Below are positions 12,710 through 23,979 of a stretch of DNA of 64,000 nt, piece after piece. The stretch spans positions 23,433,198 to 23,497,197 of the forward strand of contig NC_056003.1 in the NCBI RefSeq assembly GCF_018446385.1, given 5' to 3'. This stretch comes from Zingiber officinale. Its lineage: Eukaryota > Streptophyta > Magnoliopsida > Zingiberales > Zingiberaceae. A program made the position numbers and the translations under genes. The notes under the pieces are model-generated. The model was not told the origin of the DNA, searched no databases, and was given only the letters and a program-made list of their open reading frames with translations. Position 1 is the first letter of the stretch. Each line of letters begins with the position of its first letter.

Positions 12710-15700
12710 ATGGCGGTGAGATCGGTGAGCGCTCTGCTGCTCCTCTTTTCCTTCTTCTGCTTCCTGCCGGCTTTAGCCGGCGCGCTGGAGCTTCCGGTGC
12801 CGGTGAGCGAGGAGGTCCTCGGCCTCGTCGTGTTCAAGGCGGCGCTGCAGGACCCGACGGCCGCGCTGGCGTCGTGGAACGAGGCCGACGCCTCCCCCTG
12901 CGACTGGGCGCACGTCCGGTGCGACGCCGGGACCGGGCGCGTCGCCCGCCTCGCGCTCGATGCGCTCTCCCTCTCCGGCCCTCTCCCTCGCGGCCTCGAC
13001 CGCCTCCCGGCGCTCGCCGCCCTCTCCCTCTCTGACAACAACCTCTCCGGCCCCATTCCGCCCGGGCTCTCCCTCCTCCCCAAGCTTCGCTTCCTCGACC
13101 TCAGCCGCAACGCCTTCTCCGGCCGCGTCCCGCAGGACCTCGCGCTCCTCCCCTCGCTCCTCTCCCTCGACCTCTCCTCCAACGCGTTCTCCGGTCCCCT
13201 CCCGGAGGCTCTCTTCTCGGCCGCCACATGCCGCTCGCTCCGCTTCCTCTCCCTCGCCGGCAACCGCCTCGATGGTCCCCTCCCCGTCGCCGCATTGTCC
13301 CGCTGCTCCCTCCTCCTCCACCTCAACCTCTCCTCCAACAGATTCTCCGGCTCGCCGGACTTCGCCTCCGGACTCTGGTCTCTCTCAAGGCTCCGCGTGC
13401 TCGACCTCTCCTTCAACGCCTTCTCCGGCGCAGTCCCCGAAGGCGTTGCCAATCTGCACAGCCTCAAGATCCTCCGGCTGAACTATAATCGCTTCTCGGG
13501 AGCCATTCCCTCCGGCGTTGGCCTCTGCCTACATCTCACCGCCCTGGACTTGAGCCACAACTCATTCGGCGGCTCCCTGCCAAGCTCCATGCGCTACCTC
13601 ACTTCCTTAACATCTCTCAGGCTTTCCAACAACCAGTTGGTAGGCGACCTTCCCGAATGGCTTGGCAACCTGACGGCCATCCGACAACTGCACTTATCCA
13701 ACAACAAGCTCACCGGAACCCTCCCGACGTCACTCGGAAACCTAAAGGAGCTCAACTATCTCGGCCTCTCAAGCAATCACTTCGCTGGGTCTATCCCTGA
13801 CAAGATTGCGGAGTGCACGAAGCTCACGGAGCTACATCTCAAGGAAAACAAGTTGAACGGGAGCATTCCGCAAGGGCTATTCAATCTCAGCCTGCAAGTT
13901 CTCGACTTGGCGTCGAATGCTTTCACCGGGGCAGTGCCGGCGGGATCTTCGTGGATATCAGAGACCCTGCAATTTCTCGACCTGTCGGACAATAACCTCA
14001 CCGGGACGATTCCGCCGGAGATGGCCTTGTTTTTCGGATTGAGATACTTGAACCTCTCTTGGAACGGATTCCGGTCGCAGCTGCCGCCGGAGCTGGGCTC
14101 GTTCAGGAACTTGTCGGTGTTGGATCTTCGTCGAAACGCGTTGTATGGGTCGATTCCCGTCGATCTGTGCAAGTCCGGCAGTCTCTACGTCCTGCAATTG
14201 GATGGAAATTCTCTCAGCGGTCCAATTCCTGAGGAGATGGGGAATTGTTCCTCCTTGTATCTCCTGTGAGTACTCTGAATCCCCTTTTTTCAATACTTCA
14301 AGATCGATTCTGACATTGTTGATGGCTTTCAGGAGCTTATCGCACAATAACCTGAATGGTTCGATTCCGCCCTCCATTTCCCGTCTGAAGAAGCTCGAAA
14401 TCCTAAATCTGGAGTTTAACAACCTGAGCGGCGAGATTCCGCCGCAGCTGGGCGGCCTGGACAACCTCCTCGCCGTGAACATCTCCCACAACCGGCTCAT
14501 CGGCCGGCTCCCCGTCGACGGCGTGTTCCAGAGCCTGGACCAGAGCGCGCTGCAGGGCAACCTAGGTCTGTGCACCCCTCTCGTCACCGAGCCCTGCAAG
14601 ATGAACGTCCCCAAGCCCCTGGTGCTAGACCCCAACGCCTACCTCCCCGGCTTCGCCAACAATATGCCCAATTTATCCTACCCAGCATCGACGACGCCGG
14701 TCCGGCGCCGGCGGTTCCTCAGCGCGTCGTCCATCATCGCTATCTCCGCCGCGCTCATCATCGTGCTCGGCGTTCTGGTGGTCACGCTCCTCAATGTGTC
14801 GGCGAGGCGGAGAATGGGGCTCCCGGAGAAAGCCCCGGAGAGTACGTGCTCGAGCTCGAGTAGGTCAGCCGGACCGGCCGTAGGGCGGATGGTGGCGCTC
14901 GGCGCCGGATGCGCTCTGAAAATAGACGAACTCAACGGCGGCGCCGAGGCGTTGCTGGCCAAGGCAACGGAGCTCGGCAAGGGCGTGTTCGGCACGTCCT
15001 ACAGAGCTCCGGCCGCCGGCGACGGAAGCATTATGGTGGTCAAGAGGCTGGTGACGGCCAACATAGTCCAGTACCACGAGGACTTCGACCGCGAGGTGCG
15101 GATTCTCGGCAAGGTAACGCACCCGAACGTGCTGCCGCCGAGGGGATACTACTGGACTCCGCATCTGCAGCTAGTGCTCTCCGACTACGCCCCCGGCGGA
15201 AGCTTGCACTCGAGGTTGCACGAGAGGGATGCATCGGTACCTCCCCTGTCATGGCCGGAGCGCTTCAAGGTCGTGCTCGGCGCGGCGAAGGGCGTGGCGC
15301 ACTTGCACCAGGCCTTCCGGCCGCCCATAATCCACTACGACCTGAAGCCGACGAACATCCTCCTGGACGGAGACTGCGAGCCGAAGGTGTCGGACTTCGG
15401 GCTGGTGAGGCTGCTGCAGAAGCTGGACAAGCACGTGGCGAGCGGGCGGTTCCAGAGCTCGATGGGGTACATGGCGCCGGAACTGGCGTGCCAGAGCCTG
15501 AGGGTGAACGAGAAGTGCGACGTGTACGGGATGGGGGTGCTGATGCTGGAGGTGGTGACGGGGAGGAGGCCGGTGGAGTACGGGGAGGAGGACGTGGTGA
15601 TACTGATCGACCAGGTGAGGGCGCTGCTGGAGCAGTGCAACGTGGCGGAGTGCGTGGACGCCAGCATGGGGGAGTTCCCGGAGGAGGAGGTGCTGCCGGT

Positions 15701-15800
15701 GCTGAAGCTGGGCTTGGTCTGCACCTCGCAGATTCCGTCGAGCCGGCCGTCCATGGCGGAGGTCGTGCAGATACTGGAGGTGATCAAGGCGCCGATTTAA
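12710..15800 (+). CDS. LRR receptor-like kinase, At3g28040-like
   Basis: Plasma-membrane receptor kinase of 1007 residues from two exons, 12710-14265 and 14333-15800. The 67-bp GT-AG intron splits a Leu codon inside the last LRRs. Order: signal peptide (1-25), LRR N-cap with CDWAHVRC, about 20 LRRs to residue 600, a transmembrane helix (about 653-674), then a kinase domain. Visible kinase residues are the GKGVFG loop (734-739), Lys756 in VVKRL, HYD with Asp855, DFG with Asp873 and APE (900-902). HRD is replaced by HYD, so it is a non-RD kinase. By overall design it matches the subfamily of Arabidopsis At3g28040, described there as probably inactive. Here the catalytic Asp, Lys and DFG all remain. 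Exon 1 is very GC-rich, as in commelinid genes. The ligand is unknown. Confidence 0.93.
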
Positions 15801-16005
15801 GCAAGGATTTTTCTGCCGATTCTTCAATCGCATGGTTTCTATTTTGCATGATCCATCAGTCTCTGTAACTACAACGATCCGATCCGATTGAAAGTCCATA
15901 TTTTGTATGGATTTCCGTTTTTTTTCTTCTGCTTTTACTGATGGAATTTCTCATTGATTTCGTTCCCTAGGTGACACAGATATATGACAAATTTTTTTTT
16001 AAATA
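15801..16005 (+). other. 3' flank of the LRR-RLK
   Basis: About 205 bp between the stop codon and the target duplication of the Tat element. It includes T-rich tracts (15918-15926, 15990-16000) that may belong to the 3' UTR. The poly(A) site cannot be placed, and the element may have displaced part of the native 3' end. Confidence 0.4.
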
Positions 16006-16010
16006 ACACC

Positions 16011-16846
16011 TTATTCGGTGGTAAGGTGGGGTCCGTCCGGTTGGAGGTTAAAGTGGTCAATATCCTAGGCATGAGATCGATCGGATGAGCTACCTTTCCG
16101 ATCAGCATGAAGAATAGCCAATTCGACACTTTGATAGTTCGATCAGATATCGAGCTTCCGACGCTCATAAAGCTCAAGTAGGGAGGGACAAAAGTCGAGC
16201 GGTCGTCTCGCTCGGCAGGCAGAGCTCCCTCGCTCGGCAGGGCGGAACCGGGTAGCAGATCATTGGCCGAGCAGACGCTCAGCCTGACCATTGTATCACC
16301 CAGATGATGAACTGGGCGAGCGATTCTCCCGTTCAGTCCAATAACAGATAAAAGGGGCAGTTGGCGATATCTTCCTAGGGATTAGTGTCATCGAGGGGAT
16401 GCATGGTTGGTGGCATAGTTGGGCAGAGAATCGTACGGTGGAAGCTTCCACTATCATGCTAGAGATATGCTCGGGATGTTCGGGTATGACGTCGGACATG
16501 TTTTTCTGATACGTCTTTTCCAGATATGTTTTGAAAAGCGTGCATGCCTTGGGAAGCGTGCATGCATCTCCTGGTAGCCCTATATAAGGATCTCCCGGCT
16601 TCGACGGAGGTATGAGCACTACTGTAGCTACAGTTACGTTACTGCTCCTTTCTTCTTCATTAGTTTGCCGCTGGTAACTGACTTGAGCGTCGGAGGGTCG
16701 TCGCCGGGAACCCCTCCCTGGCTCGGCATTAACGACTTGTGGTTGCAGGCTCAGCTCATTGGAGGTCCGCGTCATCTTCAGTCAACATCTAGTCAATGTG
16801 AGCGTCATCTCCCCAGCGTCCGTTGACTCACTCTCGGACAAGATCA
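16011..16846 (+). repeat. 5' LTR of the Tat element
   Basis: 836 bp. It starts TTATTCGGTGG (the 3' copy has TGATCCGGTGG, so the expected TG is mutated here) and ends AAGATCA. A TATATAAGG box lies at about 16580. In the first ~175 aligned bases it differs from the 3' LTR at roughly one base in ten by eye, so the insertion is not recent. The 3' LTR has an extra stretch of about 30 bp near 36385-36415. Confidence 0.9.
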
Positions 16847-16869
16847 AATTTGACGGCATCTGTGGGAAC
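16847..16869 (+). other. Tat primer-binding region
   Basis: AATTTGACGGCATCTGTGGG directly follows the 5' LTR. It is a diverged form of the TTTGGCGCCGTCTGTGGGAA segment conserved after the 5' LTR of plant Tat elements. Confidence 0.8.
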
Positions 16870-16892
16870 GCACCTGAATCTTAGCCGAGAAG

Positions 16893-18060
16893 ATGGAAGA
16901 AGCTAAACGTCTCCACAGCGTGACGCTCGCGCAAGAGGAGCTCGACGCCCCATACAAGTACGAGCGGCAAAAATAGTTGAGCAGCAGCAACAAAAGGTGC
17001 TAGCCGATCGGCTGGCGCAGCAAGCAATATATGCCTCGGGAGGCCGAGCGACACAGGAAGATCGGCCGGAGCAACTCTCAATATGGGAACAGAATAAGCT
17101 GCCGACTGGCACTCCTGGAGAAGCTCCTCCTGCACCCATTTCGTTTCACCGGGTGTTGTTTCAAACACCCTCCGAAATAGCGCAAGCAAATCAAGAGCAA
17201 GGATCCACATCAGATGAAGCTCTCGTGCGGGACGTGCGAAAGGGCAAAGCGAGCCGAACTGGTCTTTCTCCCGAGCGGATTAATCGGCAATTCTCCGAGG
17301 CAATCATGCAAGATCCACTGCCAAGGCATTACACCCCCTTGGCGATCAAAAAATATAATGAGTCAGCCGACTCGGATGACCATCTCGATAAGTTTGATAA
17401 CGCCGCTACTGTTTATAGTACACAGATGGAGTCAAGTGCTGAGTTTTACGCACTACGCTCTTCGGCTCGGTCCAACGGTGATTCCGAAGGCTGTCGGACG
17501 GGTCTATCCGAAGCTTCAAAGACTTCCGAATGGTTTTCCTCCATCACTTTGCGAGCAGCATGCGCTATCAGAAGACAATCGTCAGTCTATTCTCCATGAA
17601 GCAAGGGCCAAGAGAGGCTCTCCGAGCCTACATCCAGCGCTTCAACCAGGTGGCGATGGATATCCCCTTGGTCTCGTTTGAGACCATGATGAACGCATTC
17701 ACACAAGGGCTCGTGGACGGGGACTTCTTCCGATAGCTCGTCAGGAAGCCACCCTCGCGACTAGGACCACATGTTGAAGAAGGCCAACGAGTATATCAAT
17801 GTAGAAGAAGCTCAGGCAGCAAGAAAGAAGGAGGCACCATCGGAGCCACCCTCGGCGACCGAACGAAGGCCGTCGGTCAGCCATTAACCTCCGAGACGGC
17901 CTCGAGCCGAAGGAGTACACCCACACCAGGAAGCAAGGTCACACGCTGTCCAGCATGTTGCCGCCGAGCGGATGAGACCCAAGGGGAAGGTATAGACCCC
18001 TTTGTTCTGCTCATTCAATCAGTCTGCAACTCACAACACCTGCGACTGTTGCAGATTCAA
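16893..18060 (+). pseudogene. Tat gag remnant
   Basis: It opens with MEEAKRLHSVTLAQEELDA and stops at a TAG after 27 codons; the frame continues from about 16978. The segment around 17300-17400 (PLPRHYTPLAIKKYNES) is the conserved entry to the retrotransposon Gag domain. The core continues in another frame at 17530-17736 (FRMVFLHHFASSMR, then EALRAYIQRFNQ). A short C...H...C-like cluster near 18002-18040 may be a decayed zinc knuckle. At least two frameshifts and several stops make it non-functional. Confidence 0.82.
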
Positions 18061-18342
18061 CCCGGTCGCCCAATCGACGCCTAAGAGTTATCATCGCCGG
18101 TCCCCTCTCCTGACAGACGACCCGAGCATCATCGTTTCGATCAGTGAGAGGACACAAGAAGATCCCCGCAACCACCTCGTCGGAGAAGCATCGATCTGAC
18201 CAGAGCCGCATGTGACCGAAGCAGGTTGTCCGCTCGTGAGGAAGAAAATAAAAGTAACACCGCATGGGGCGAAATCAACATCATCGTTGTTGGGCTGACC
18301 AGCGGAGACTCCAACTGGGCCTGAAAGTCCTATGCTCGATGA

Positions 18343-18846
18343 TTGGAGATCCATGCTGTAGGTTGCAGCAAGGAAAAGGCGAGCGGACCAGAGATCAGCT
18401 TCGACCCTAGTGATCTTGAAGGAGTTGAAGTGCTGCACGACGACGCTTTCATTATCCGAGCTGTAATCACTAACTATACCATTCATCGTGTATTTGTTGA
18501 TACTGGCAGCTCAATCAACATCATCTTCAAAAAAGTGTTCGATCAACTCCAAATCGATCGCGGAGAGTTGATGCCGATGACAACCCCACTGTACGTGTTC
18601 ACCGACAATGAGGTCCAACCGATCGACCAAATCAAGTTGGCCATATCACTTGGGGAGGAGCCGCTCAGAAGGACGAGGACCATGAACTTCATCGTGGTAA
18701 ACGCCCCCTCTGCCTACAATGTCATTCTGGGGCGACTGACCCTCAATGACTTCCGAGTGGTCGTCTCGACCTTCTGCCAGAAAATTAAGTTCCCGATGGA
18801 GGATCGGGTTGGAGAAGTAAGAGGAGATCAATTGACCACTCAGTGC
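18343..18846 (+). pseudogene. Tat aspartic protease, interrupted by insertion
   Basis: An open frame contains the retroviral-type active site VDTGSS (about 18495-18512) and the following ILGR strand-loop (about 18727-18738). The frame is open to 18846, where the SIRE-like element enters. The linker to RT resumes at 29150. The domain itself looks intact, but it is disconnected from the rest of pol. Confidence 0.85.
18842..18846 (+). other. Target duplication AGTGC (left)
   Basis: AGTGC is repeated at 29145-29149, on the other side of the SIRE-like array, and defines its exact ends inside the Tat coding region. Confidence 0.9.
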
Positions 18847-21800
18847 TGTAGGACCGTTGGGCCGGCTAGAAGGGTTGGTAAATAACCTGTCAATTAAAAA
18901 CAGACAACCCTTCCTCGAATGATTAAACTAACACTTGTAAAATGAATTAAGCAGATAAATAAAAGCATAAAAGAAAAGACGAGGCGTCAGATGTTTACTT
19001 GGTTACAACCGATGTGGTTGTTAATCCAAGGAAGATTAAGCTCAAAAACTCCTTCAGGCGGAGAAGCCTCTTACAGCGTTTAGGTACAGAAAACAGAAGC
19101 TTAACTACAACTAAAGCATACAAGTGTTTGGAAATAGAATGATCGTGATTTGTTGAAAGGCTTCTGGACCAAGGCTATATTTATAGCCTTGGTCGGGGCA
19201 CCTGGAAGGGTTCCAGGCGCCCTGGGGGGGATAAAATTTATCCCCCAACGGTTGGATCGAGTCAAAGCTCGATCCTGTGAAAAAGTCACTTCCGGGCGCC
19301 CCGGACAGCTCCGGGCGCCCCGGACAGTTCCGGGCGCCCCGGAGCCAAAAGTCAACCCAATTGACTTTTGGTCCGTGCTCTCTTCTCCGGTTCAGCTCGC
19401 CTCTGGTCCGGGTCTTTCTGCTCCGGCTCCGCTTGCTTGGGTGATCTCTGACATCCGGAATAGGGCTCACCCGAACCCATCTTCCGGTCTTCTCGAGCGT
19501 GCTTCCCTCCGGCTTCTCGTCCCTCGGAATTGCCGCGTGTCCCTTCTCGTCCACCAGCGTACTCATCCGCAGACTTCGTCCCTCGGTCGCACCCCGTGCC
19601 GACCTTCGCGCTAGCTGCGTCTCTTGCTCCCCGAGCAATCTTCCGCTCCGGCTTTCGTACCTCGGAACCACCGCGCGCACTTCCTTCTCGTCCGCCGGTG
19701 TACTCTTCCGCAGCACCTCGTCCCTCGGATGCACAGCGTGCCGTCCTTCTCGCTAGCTGCGTCTTCCGCTCGAGTACCTGTGTTCCTAAGCTCCTGCACA
19801 CTTAGACACAAGGTTAAATACACACAGGACCTAACTTAACTTGTTGATCACACCAAAACTGTTGGTTGCTACTCGGAAAACCTAGAGGTTCCACTGTACA
19901 AAAATTTTGTACAAAGGTCTGAACCTTTTCCTAGCTACCATGTGTTCTTTTAAATTAAATTTTGGATCGCCTGCGGAACTTAACACGTTTGATCCAAAAC
20001 TTAATCTATTTGTTCTTTAAGGTTTAGACTTGGATCTCCTGCGGAACTTAACACGTTTGATCCAAATCACCTAAGTTATTAATTTCATTAAATATTAATT
20101 TCCATAATTGGTTCCCAGTACTGACGTGGCGAGGCACATGACCTTCTTGGATATGGGAACAACTACCACCGACTAGACAAAACCTTTTATGGAAAGCTAA
20201 TATTTAATTTCCTAAAATAACTTTAGGTCAACCAAAAAGAACAATCAAATCACAAGGAAAATAAAAATAAAAGAACACAACTTCGAAAAACATATTCGAA
20301 ATACTAGAATCGTAAGCCTCTTGTATTTGGTATTATTTCCATAAATAACTAGCATGATGCGGAAAGGAAAAATTACTAGTTATACCTTCTAAAAAGACCT
20401 CTTGATCTTCTACTGTATTCCTCTTCTAACCTCGGACGTTGTGTGGGAAACGATCTTCCGAGATGAGAACCACCAAGCACCTTCTTCTTCCTTGCAAGTT
20501 TCGGCCACCACAATTCTCCAAGAGAAGTAGAGGTCCGGCCACCACCACCAAGCTCCAAGGGATGCAAGAAACAAAACCACCTTTCTCTCCTTCTTCTCCT
20601 AGCTAGAACCGGCCACCATCAAGAGCTCCAAGAGAGGTTGCCGCCGGCCATAAGAAGAAGAGAAGAGGAAGAAGCTAGGCCGCCACCAAGGAGGAAAAGA
20701 GGAGAAGAATAATAGAGTTGATCACCGTGAAGGCACCTCTACCCCTCTTTTATAATCCTTGGTCTTGATAAATAAGGAAATTTTAATAAAAATTCCTTAA
20801 TTCTTTTGTCATAAAAAGAAAAATTATTTTAATTAAAAACAATTTTCTTCTTATAATAATAATGGTCGGCCACTTCTAATTCCCAAAACAAGGAAAATTT
20901 AATTCACACAAGAATTAAAACTTCCTAATTTGTTTCTAGAAATTTATAAAAATTTCTCCAATAATTTTATCCCTTCATGATTGGTTAATAAAAGGAAATT
21001 TTATAAATTAAAATCTTCTTCTAAACATGTGGATAATTTCCAAAGGAAAGTTATCTCTAAAAATTAAAATCTCTTTTCAATCTACAAATAAGGAAAATAT
21101 CAAATCTTTTCTTAATCTTTTGTAGAAACTAATAAAAGAGAATATTTAATTTTAAACTTCTCTTTAAATTATTATCATGGTCAAAAGGAAAGTTTTTCTT
21201 AAAAATAAAATCTCCTTTCAATCTACAAATAAGGAAAGATTTCAAATTTTTCTTAATCTTTTGTAGAAAGCTTTAAAAGGAAAGATTTAATTTTTAAACT
21301 CTCTTTTAAAACTATGATATCCACATAAGAAATAATTTTAATAAAAATCCTTTTAATATGATGTGACCGGCCACCTAAACTTGGGCTCCAAGCTTATGGC
21401 CACCTTAAGGCCAACCTTTAGGCTTGGCCGGCCCTAAGCTTGAGCTTCAAGCTTAGCTTGGCCGGCTCCTATTGGTTGGGTAAGAAGGTGGGTATGTGGT
21501 GGGTATAAATCTCTATATACAAGAGGCTACGATAGGGACCGAGAGGAGGAATTGGTTTTGGTCTCCCGATGAAATTAAGCTTCCCGTGTTCGCCCCGAAC
21601 ACACAACTTAATTCCATCAATAATAATTCATTCCACTAAAGAACTATTATTGAACTACCGCACCAATCCCAAATTACATTTTGGGCTCCTTCTTATTATG
21701 AGTGTGTTAGTCTCCCTGTGTTTAAGATGTCAAATGTCCACTAATTAAGCGAGTTACTGACAACTCATTTAATTAATATCTTAGTCCAAGAGTAGTACCA

Positions 21801-22457
21801 CTCAACCTTATCGTCATGTCGGACTAAGTCCACCTGCAGGGTTTAACATGACAATCCTTATGAGCTCCTCTTGAGGACATTCTCAACCTAGATCACTAGG
21901 ACATAGTTTCCTTCTATAATCAACAACACACACTATAAGTGATATCATTTCCCAACTTATCGGGCTTATTGATTCATCGAACTAAATCTCACCCATTGAT
22001 AAATTAAAGAAATAAATATCAAATATATGTGCTTGTTATTATATTAGGATTAAGAGCACACACTTCCATAATAACTGAGGTCTTTGTTTCTTTATAAAGT
22101 CAGTATAAAAGAAACAACCTCTAATGGTCCTACTCAATACACTCTAAGTGTACTAGTGTAATTATATAGTTAAGATAAACTAATACCTAATTACACTACG
22201 ACCTTCCAATGGTTTGTTCCTTTCCATTATGGTCGTGAGTTACTGTTTATAATTTATAAGGTACTGATAACATGATCCTCTGTGTGTGACACCACACACC
22301 ATGTTATCTACAATATAAATTAATTGAACAACTACATTTATCATAAATGTAGACATTTGACCAATGTGATTCTTATTTCTAGATAAATGTTTATACCAAA
22401 AACTAGGCTTTTAGTATACACTCTAACAATTAAAAAAAATAAATGTTTATTCCAAGA
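18847..22457 (-). repeat. LTR A of the SIRE-like array
   Basis: About 1.04 kb once the 2,569-bp Angela-like insertion is discounted. It reads TGTAGGACCG at the left edge. Its right junction has TTCCAAGA instead of TTCCAACA, a change shared with LTR B. A GC-rich repeat (CCGGGCGCCCCGGA cores) lies at about 19287-19345. Long frames seen across this LTR are not genes. Confidence 0.85.
19860..22428 (-). mobile_element. Angela-like Ty1/copia solo LTR, 2.57 kb
   Basis: On the minus strand it starts TGTTAGAGTGTATACTAAAA and continues GCCTAGTTTTTGGTATAAAC, a beginning I recognise from Angela/BARE-type LTRs. It ends ...AGTAGCAACCAACA. It contains no coding region, primer site or second LTR, so it is a solo LTR. 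It sits about 15 bp from the end of LTR A. No matching target duplication was found: AAAAC on the left, ATTAA on the right. Confidence 0.75.
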
Positions 22458-23094
22458 ATCTCCCCCTTTTTGGTGTGATCAACCCAAGTTAAGCTAGGGA
22501 AAAAAAAATAGACATAAAACATAAACTAACTTATATTGCAATTAAGTGCAATAAGATAGAAAAAATTAAATTCCAATTGAAAATTTTAATTTTCAATTTT
22601 CTCTACCTCCCCCTAGACTTATACTTCTTTTTCTCCCCCTTTGATCACAATAAAAATGGGGTTTAAAATTCTAAGGGTTTAAAAACATAAAAAATTTTGA
22701 AAAGTTATCTGTTAAAATATTTCTAAGTCAACAATAGCTTTTTGAAAAGTCTCTAAGTTAAAAAAAACTTTCTAAGCCCAAAAGACTTTTATGCAAGAAA
22801 ATTTAAACATTTTTAATAAAAAAATTCTATGCATTTATTTATTTATTTAGTTCTTAATTCTATTTATCAGAAAGTTTTAAATTTCCATTTTAGCTTATCA
22901 TAATTTTTTAAATCAATCTTTTTTAGATTTAATGCCACAAAGATTATACATGCAGAAATTTGTATCATGTTAATTTCTATTTGAATTTCAATTTCACAGA
23001 AATATTCAGATGACATAGATTTTAACTTGATAGAATTTTTCGACAATATAAACAATTCTTTCGGCAATGTGCAAAATTCGTTTGAAGGAATATT

Positions 23095-23925
23095 TTATAA
23101 TTTGCAAGAATTTTTTAACAATAAGAGTTTGCAGGAATCTATTAATAATAGATTTCTTAATCTGAAAATTTTGTTTGATGAATCAATTTCTAATTCACAA
23201 AACTTTTTCAGTAAAGTAATTTGTAATTCGAAATTTTTAGATCCGGGAAAAGTTTTCGATAATATTTCTAAGTTGCATAATTCTTTCGTAAAATTATTTT
23301 GTAATTTGCAACAATTATTCGACCGAAGATTTTCTAATCCGAAAAGTTCTTTCGATAATTCAAATTTTGGTTCGCAAAAATCTTCAGGTAATTTGATTAA
23401 TTGAATCAGTTGTTCAGAGGGTAGAGGCCATACCTTACTTACCTCGTCGGCCGTTGGTTCTCCCCCTGTTGAATTAATTTCTTCCAAAGATTCTCCCCCT
23501 TTATCGATCTTGGGATGTACTTCGGCTGTTGGGGCTGTTTTGGTAATTTCTTCCGTCTCGGATTCTTCTGATGACGACTCGATGTCTATTGAGGAGACGA
23601 CTTCAACCGGTTCTTCATAGAGCATTAAGAACTTTTCCCAAAGTTCTTTCGCTCTTTTGTACTCTCCGACTCTGTCGAAATCTTTAGTTGGTATTGCGCT
23701 TAGAATGTGAAACTCTGCCCGAGCATTTGCCATGGACTCTTCACGTTGCTTCTCGTTCCAGAGGCGTATGCCGATTTTCTCTCCGTTCGTGTCTTTCGGT
23801 GCTTCATAACCTGTTTTTATTATTAGAGAAATACCAATATCAGAGTTAAGGAATACCTTCATTTGTTGCTTCCATGAAGAAAGCTCCCCCTCGAATGCTG
23901 GTGGGTAGTCGCTAGCTCCGACCAT
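23095..23925 (-). CDS. Gag-like protein of SIRE-like unit 1
   Basis: 276-codon frame starting MVGASDYPPAFEGELSSWK just after the primer site of LTR B. The N-terminal 130 residues resemble copia Gag of the UBN2 type: a Trp-rich start, WNEKQREESMANARAEFHIL and a C-terminal AKELWEKFLMLYEE helix. An acidic Ser/Glu-rich linker follows (about residues 140-165). The tail is low-complexity Leu/Asn/Lys sequence read from AT-rich DNA and may not be a true domain. No zinc knuckle or protease follows. A unit like this would need enzymes from an autonomous relative. Confidence 0.7.
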   Translation of the reverse strand: MVGASDYPPAFEGELSSWKQQMKVFLNSDIGISLIIKTGYEAPKDTNGEKIGIRLWNEKQREESMANARAEFHILSAIPTKDFDRVGEYKRAKELWEKFLMLYEEPVEVVSSIDIESSSEESETEEITKTAPTAEVHPKIDKGGESLEEINSTGGEPTADEVSKVWPLPSEQLIQLIKLPEDFCEPKFELSKELFGLENLRSNNCCKLQNNFTKELCNLEILSKTFPGSKNFELQITLLKKFCELEIDSSNKIFRLRNLLLIDSCKLLLLKNSCKL

Positions 23926-23979
23926 TGTTGCTTCAGACGGTGATTAGTCCTTCTGAGGCGTCTCGGCTCTGATACCACT

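Noticed and set aside
12661..13467. Long antisense and shifted frames over the RLK exon 1, some Arg/Glu-rich
   Set aside because: GC-rich repeated LRR codons suppress stops in all frames. The sense frame has a signal peptide, LRRs and a kinase; the others have no domain.
15249..15899. 216-codon His/Arg/Leu-rich minus frame over the kinase exon
   Set aside because: Shadow of the kinase coding strand; composition is the complement of GC-rich codons.
19111..19801. Overlapping 150-200 codon frames, repeated at 24314-24935 and 28534-29068
   Set aside because: They lie wholly inside the three copies of the SIRE-like LTR and change with the number of GC-rich repeat units; not proteins.
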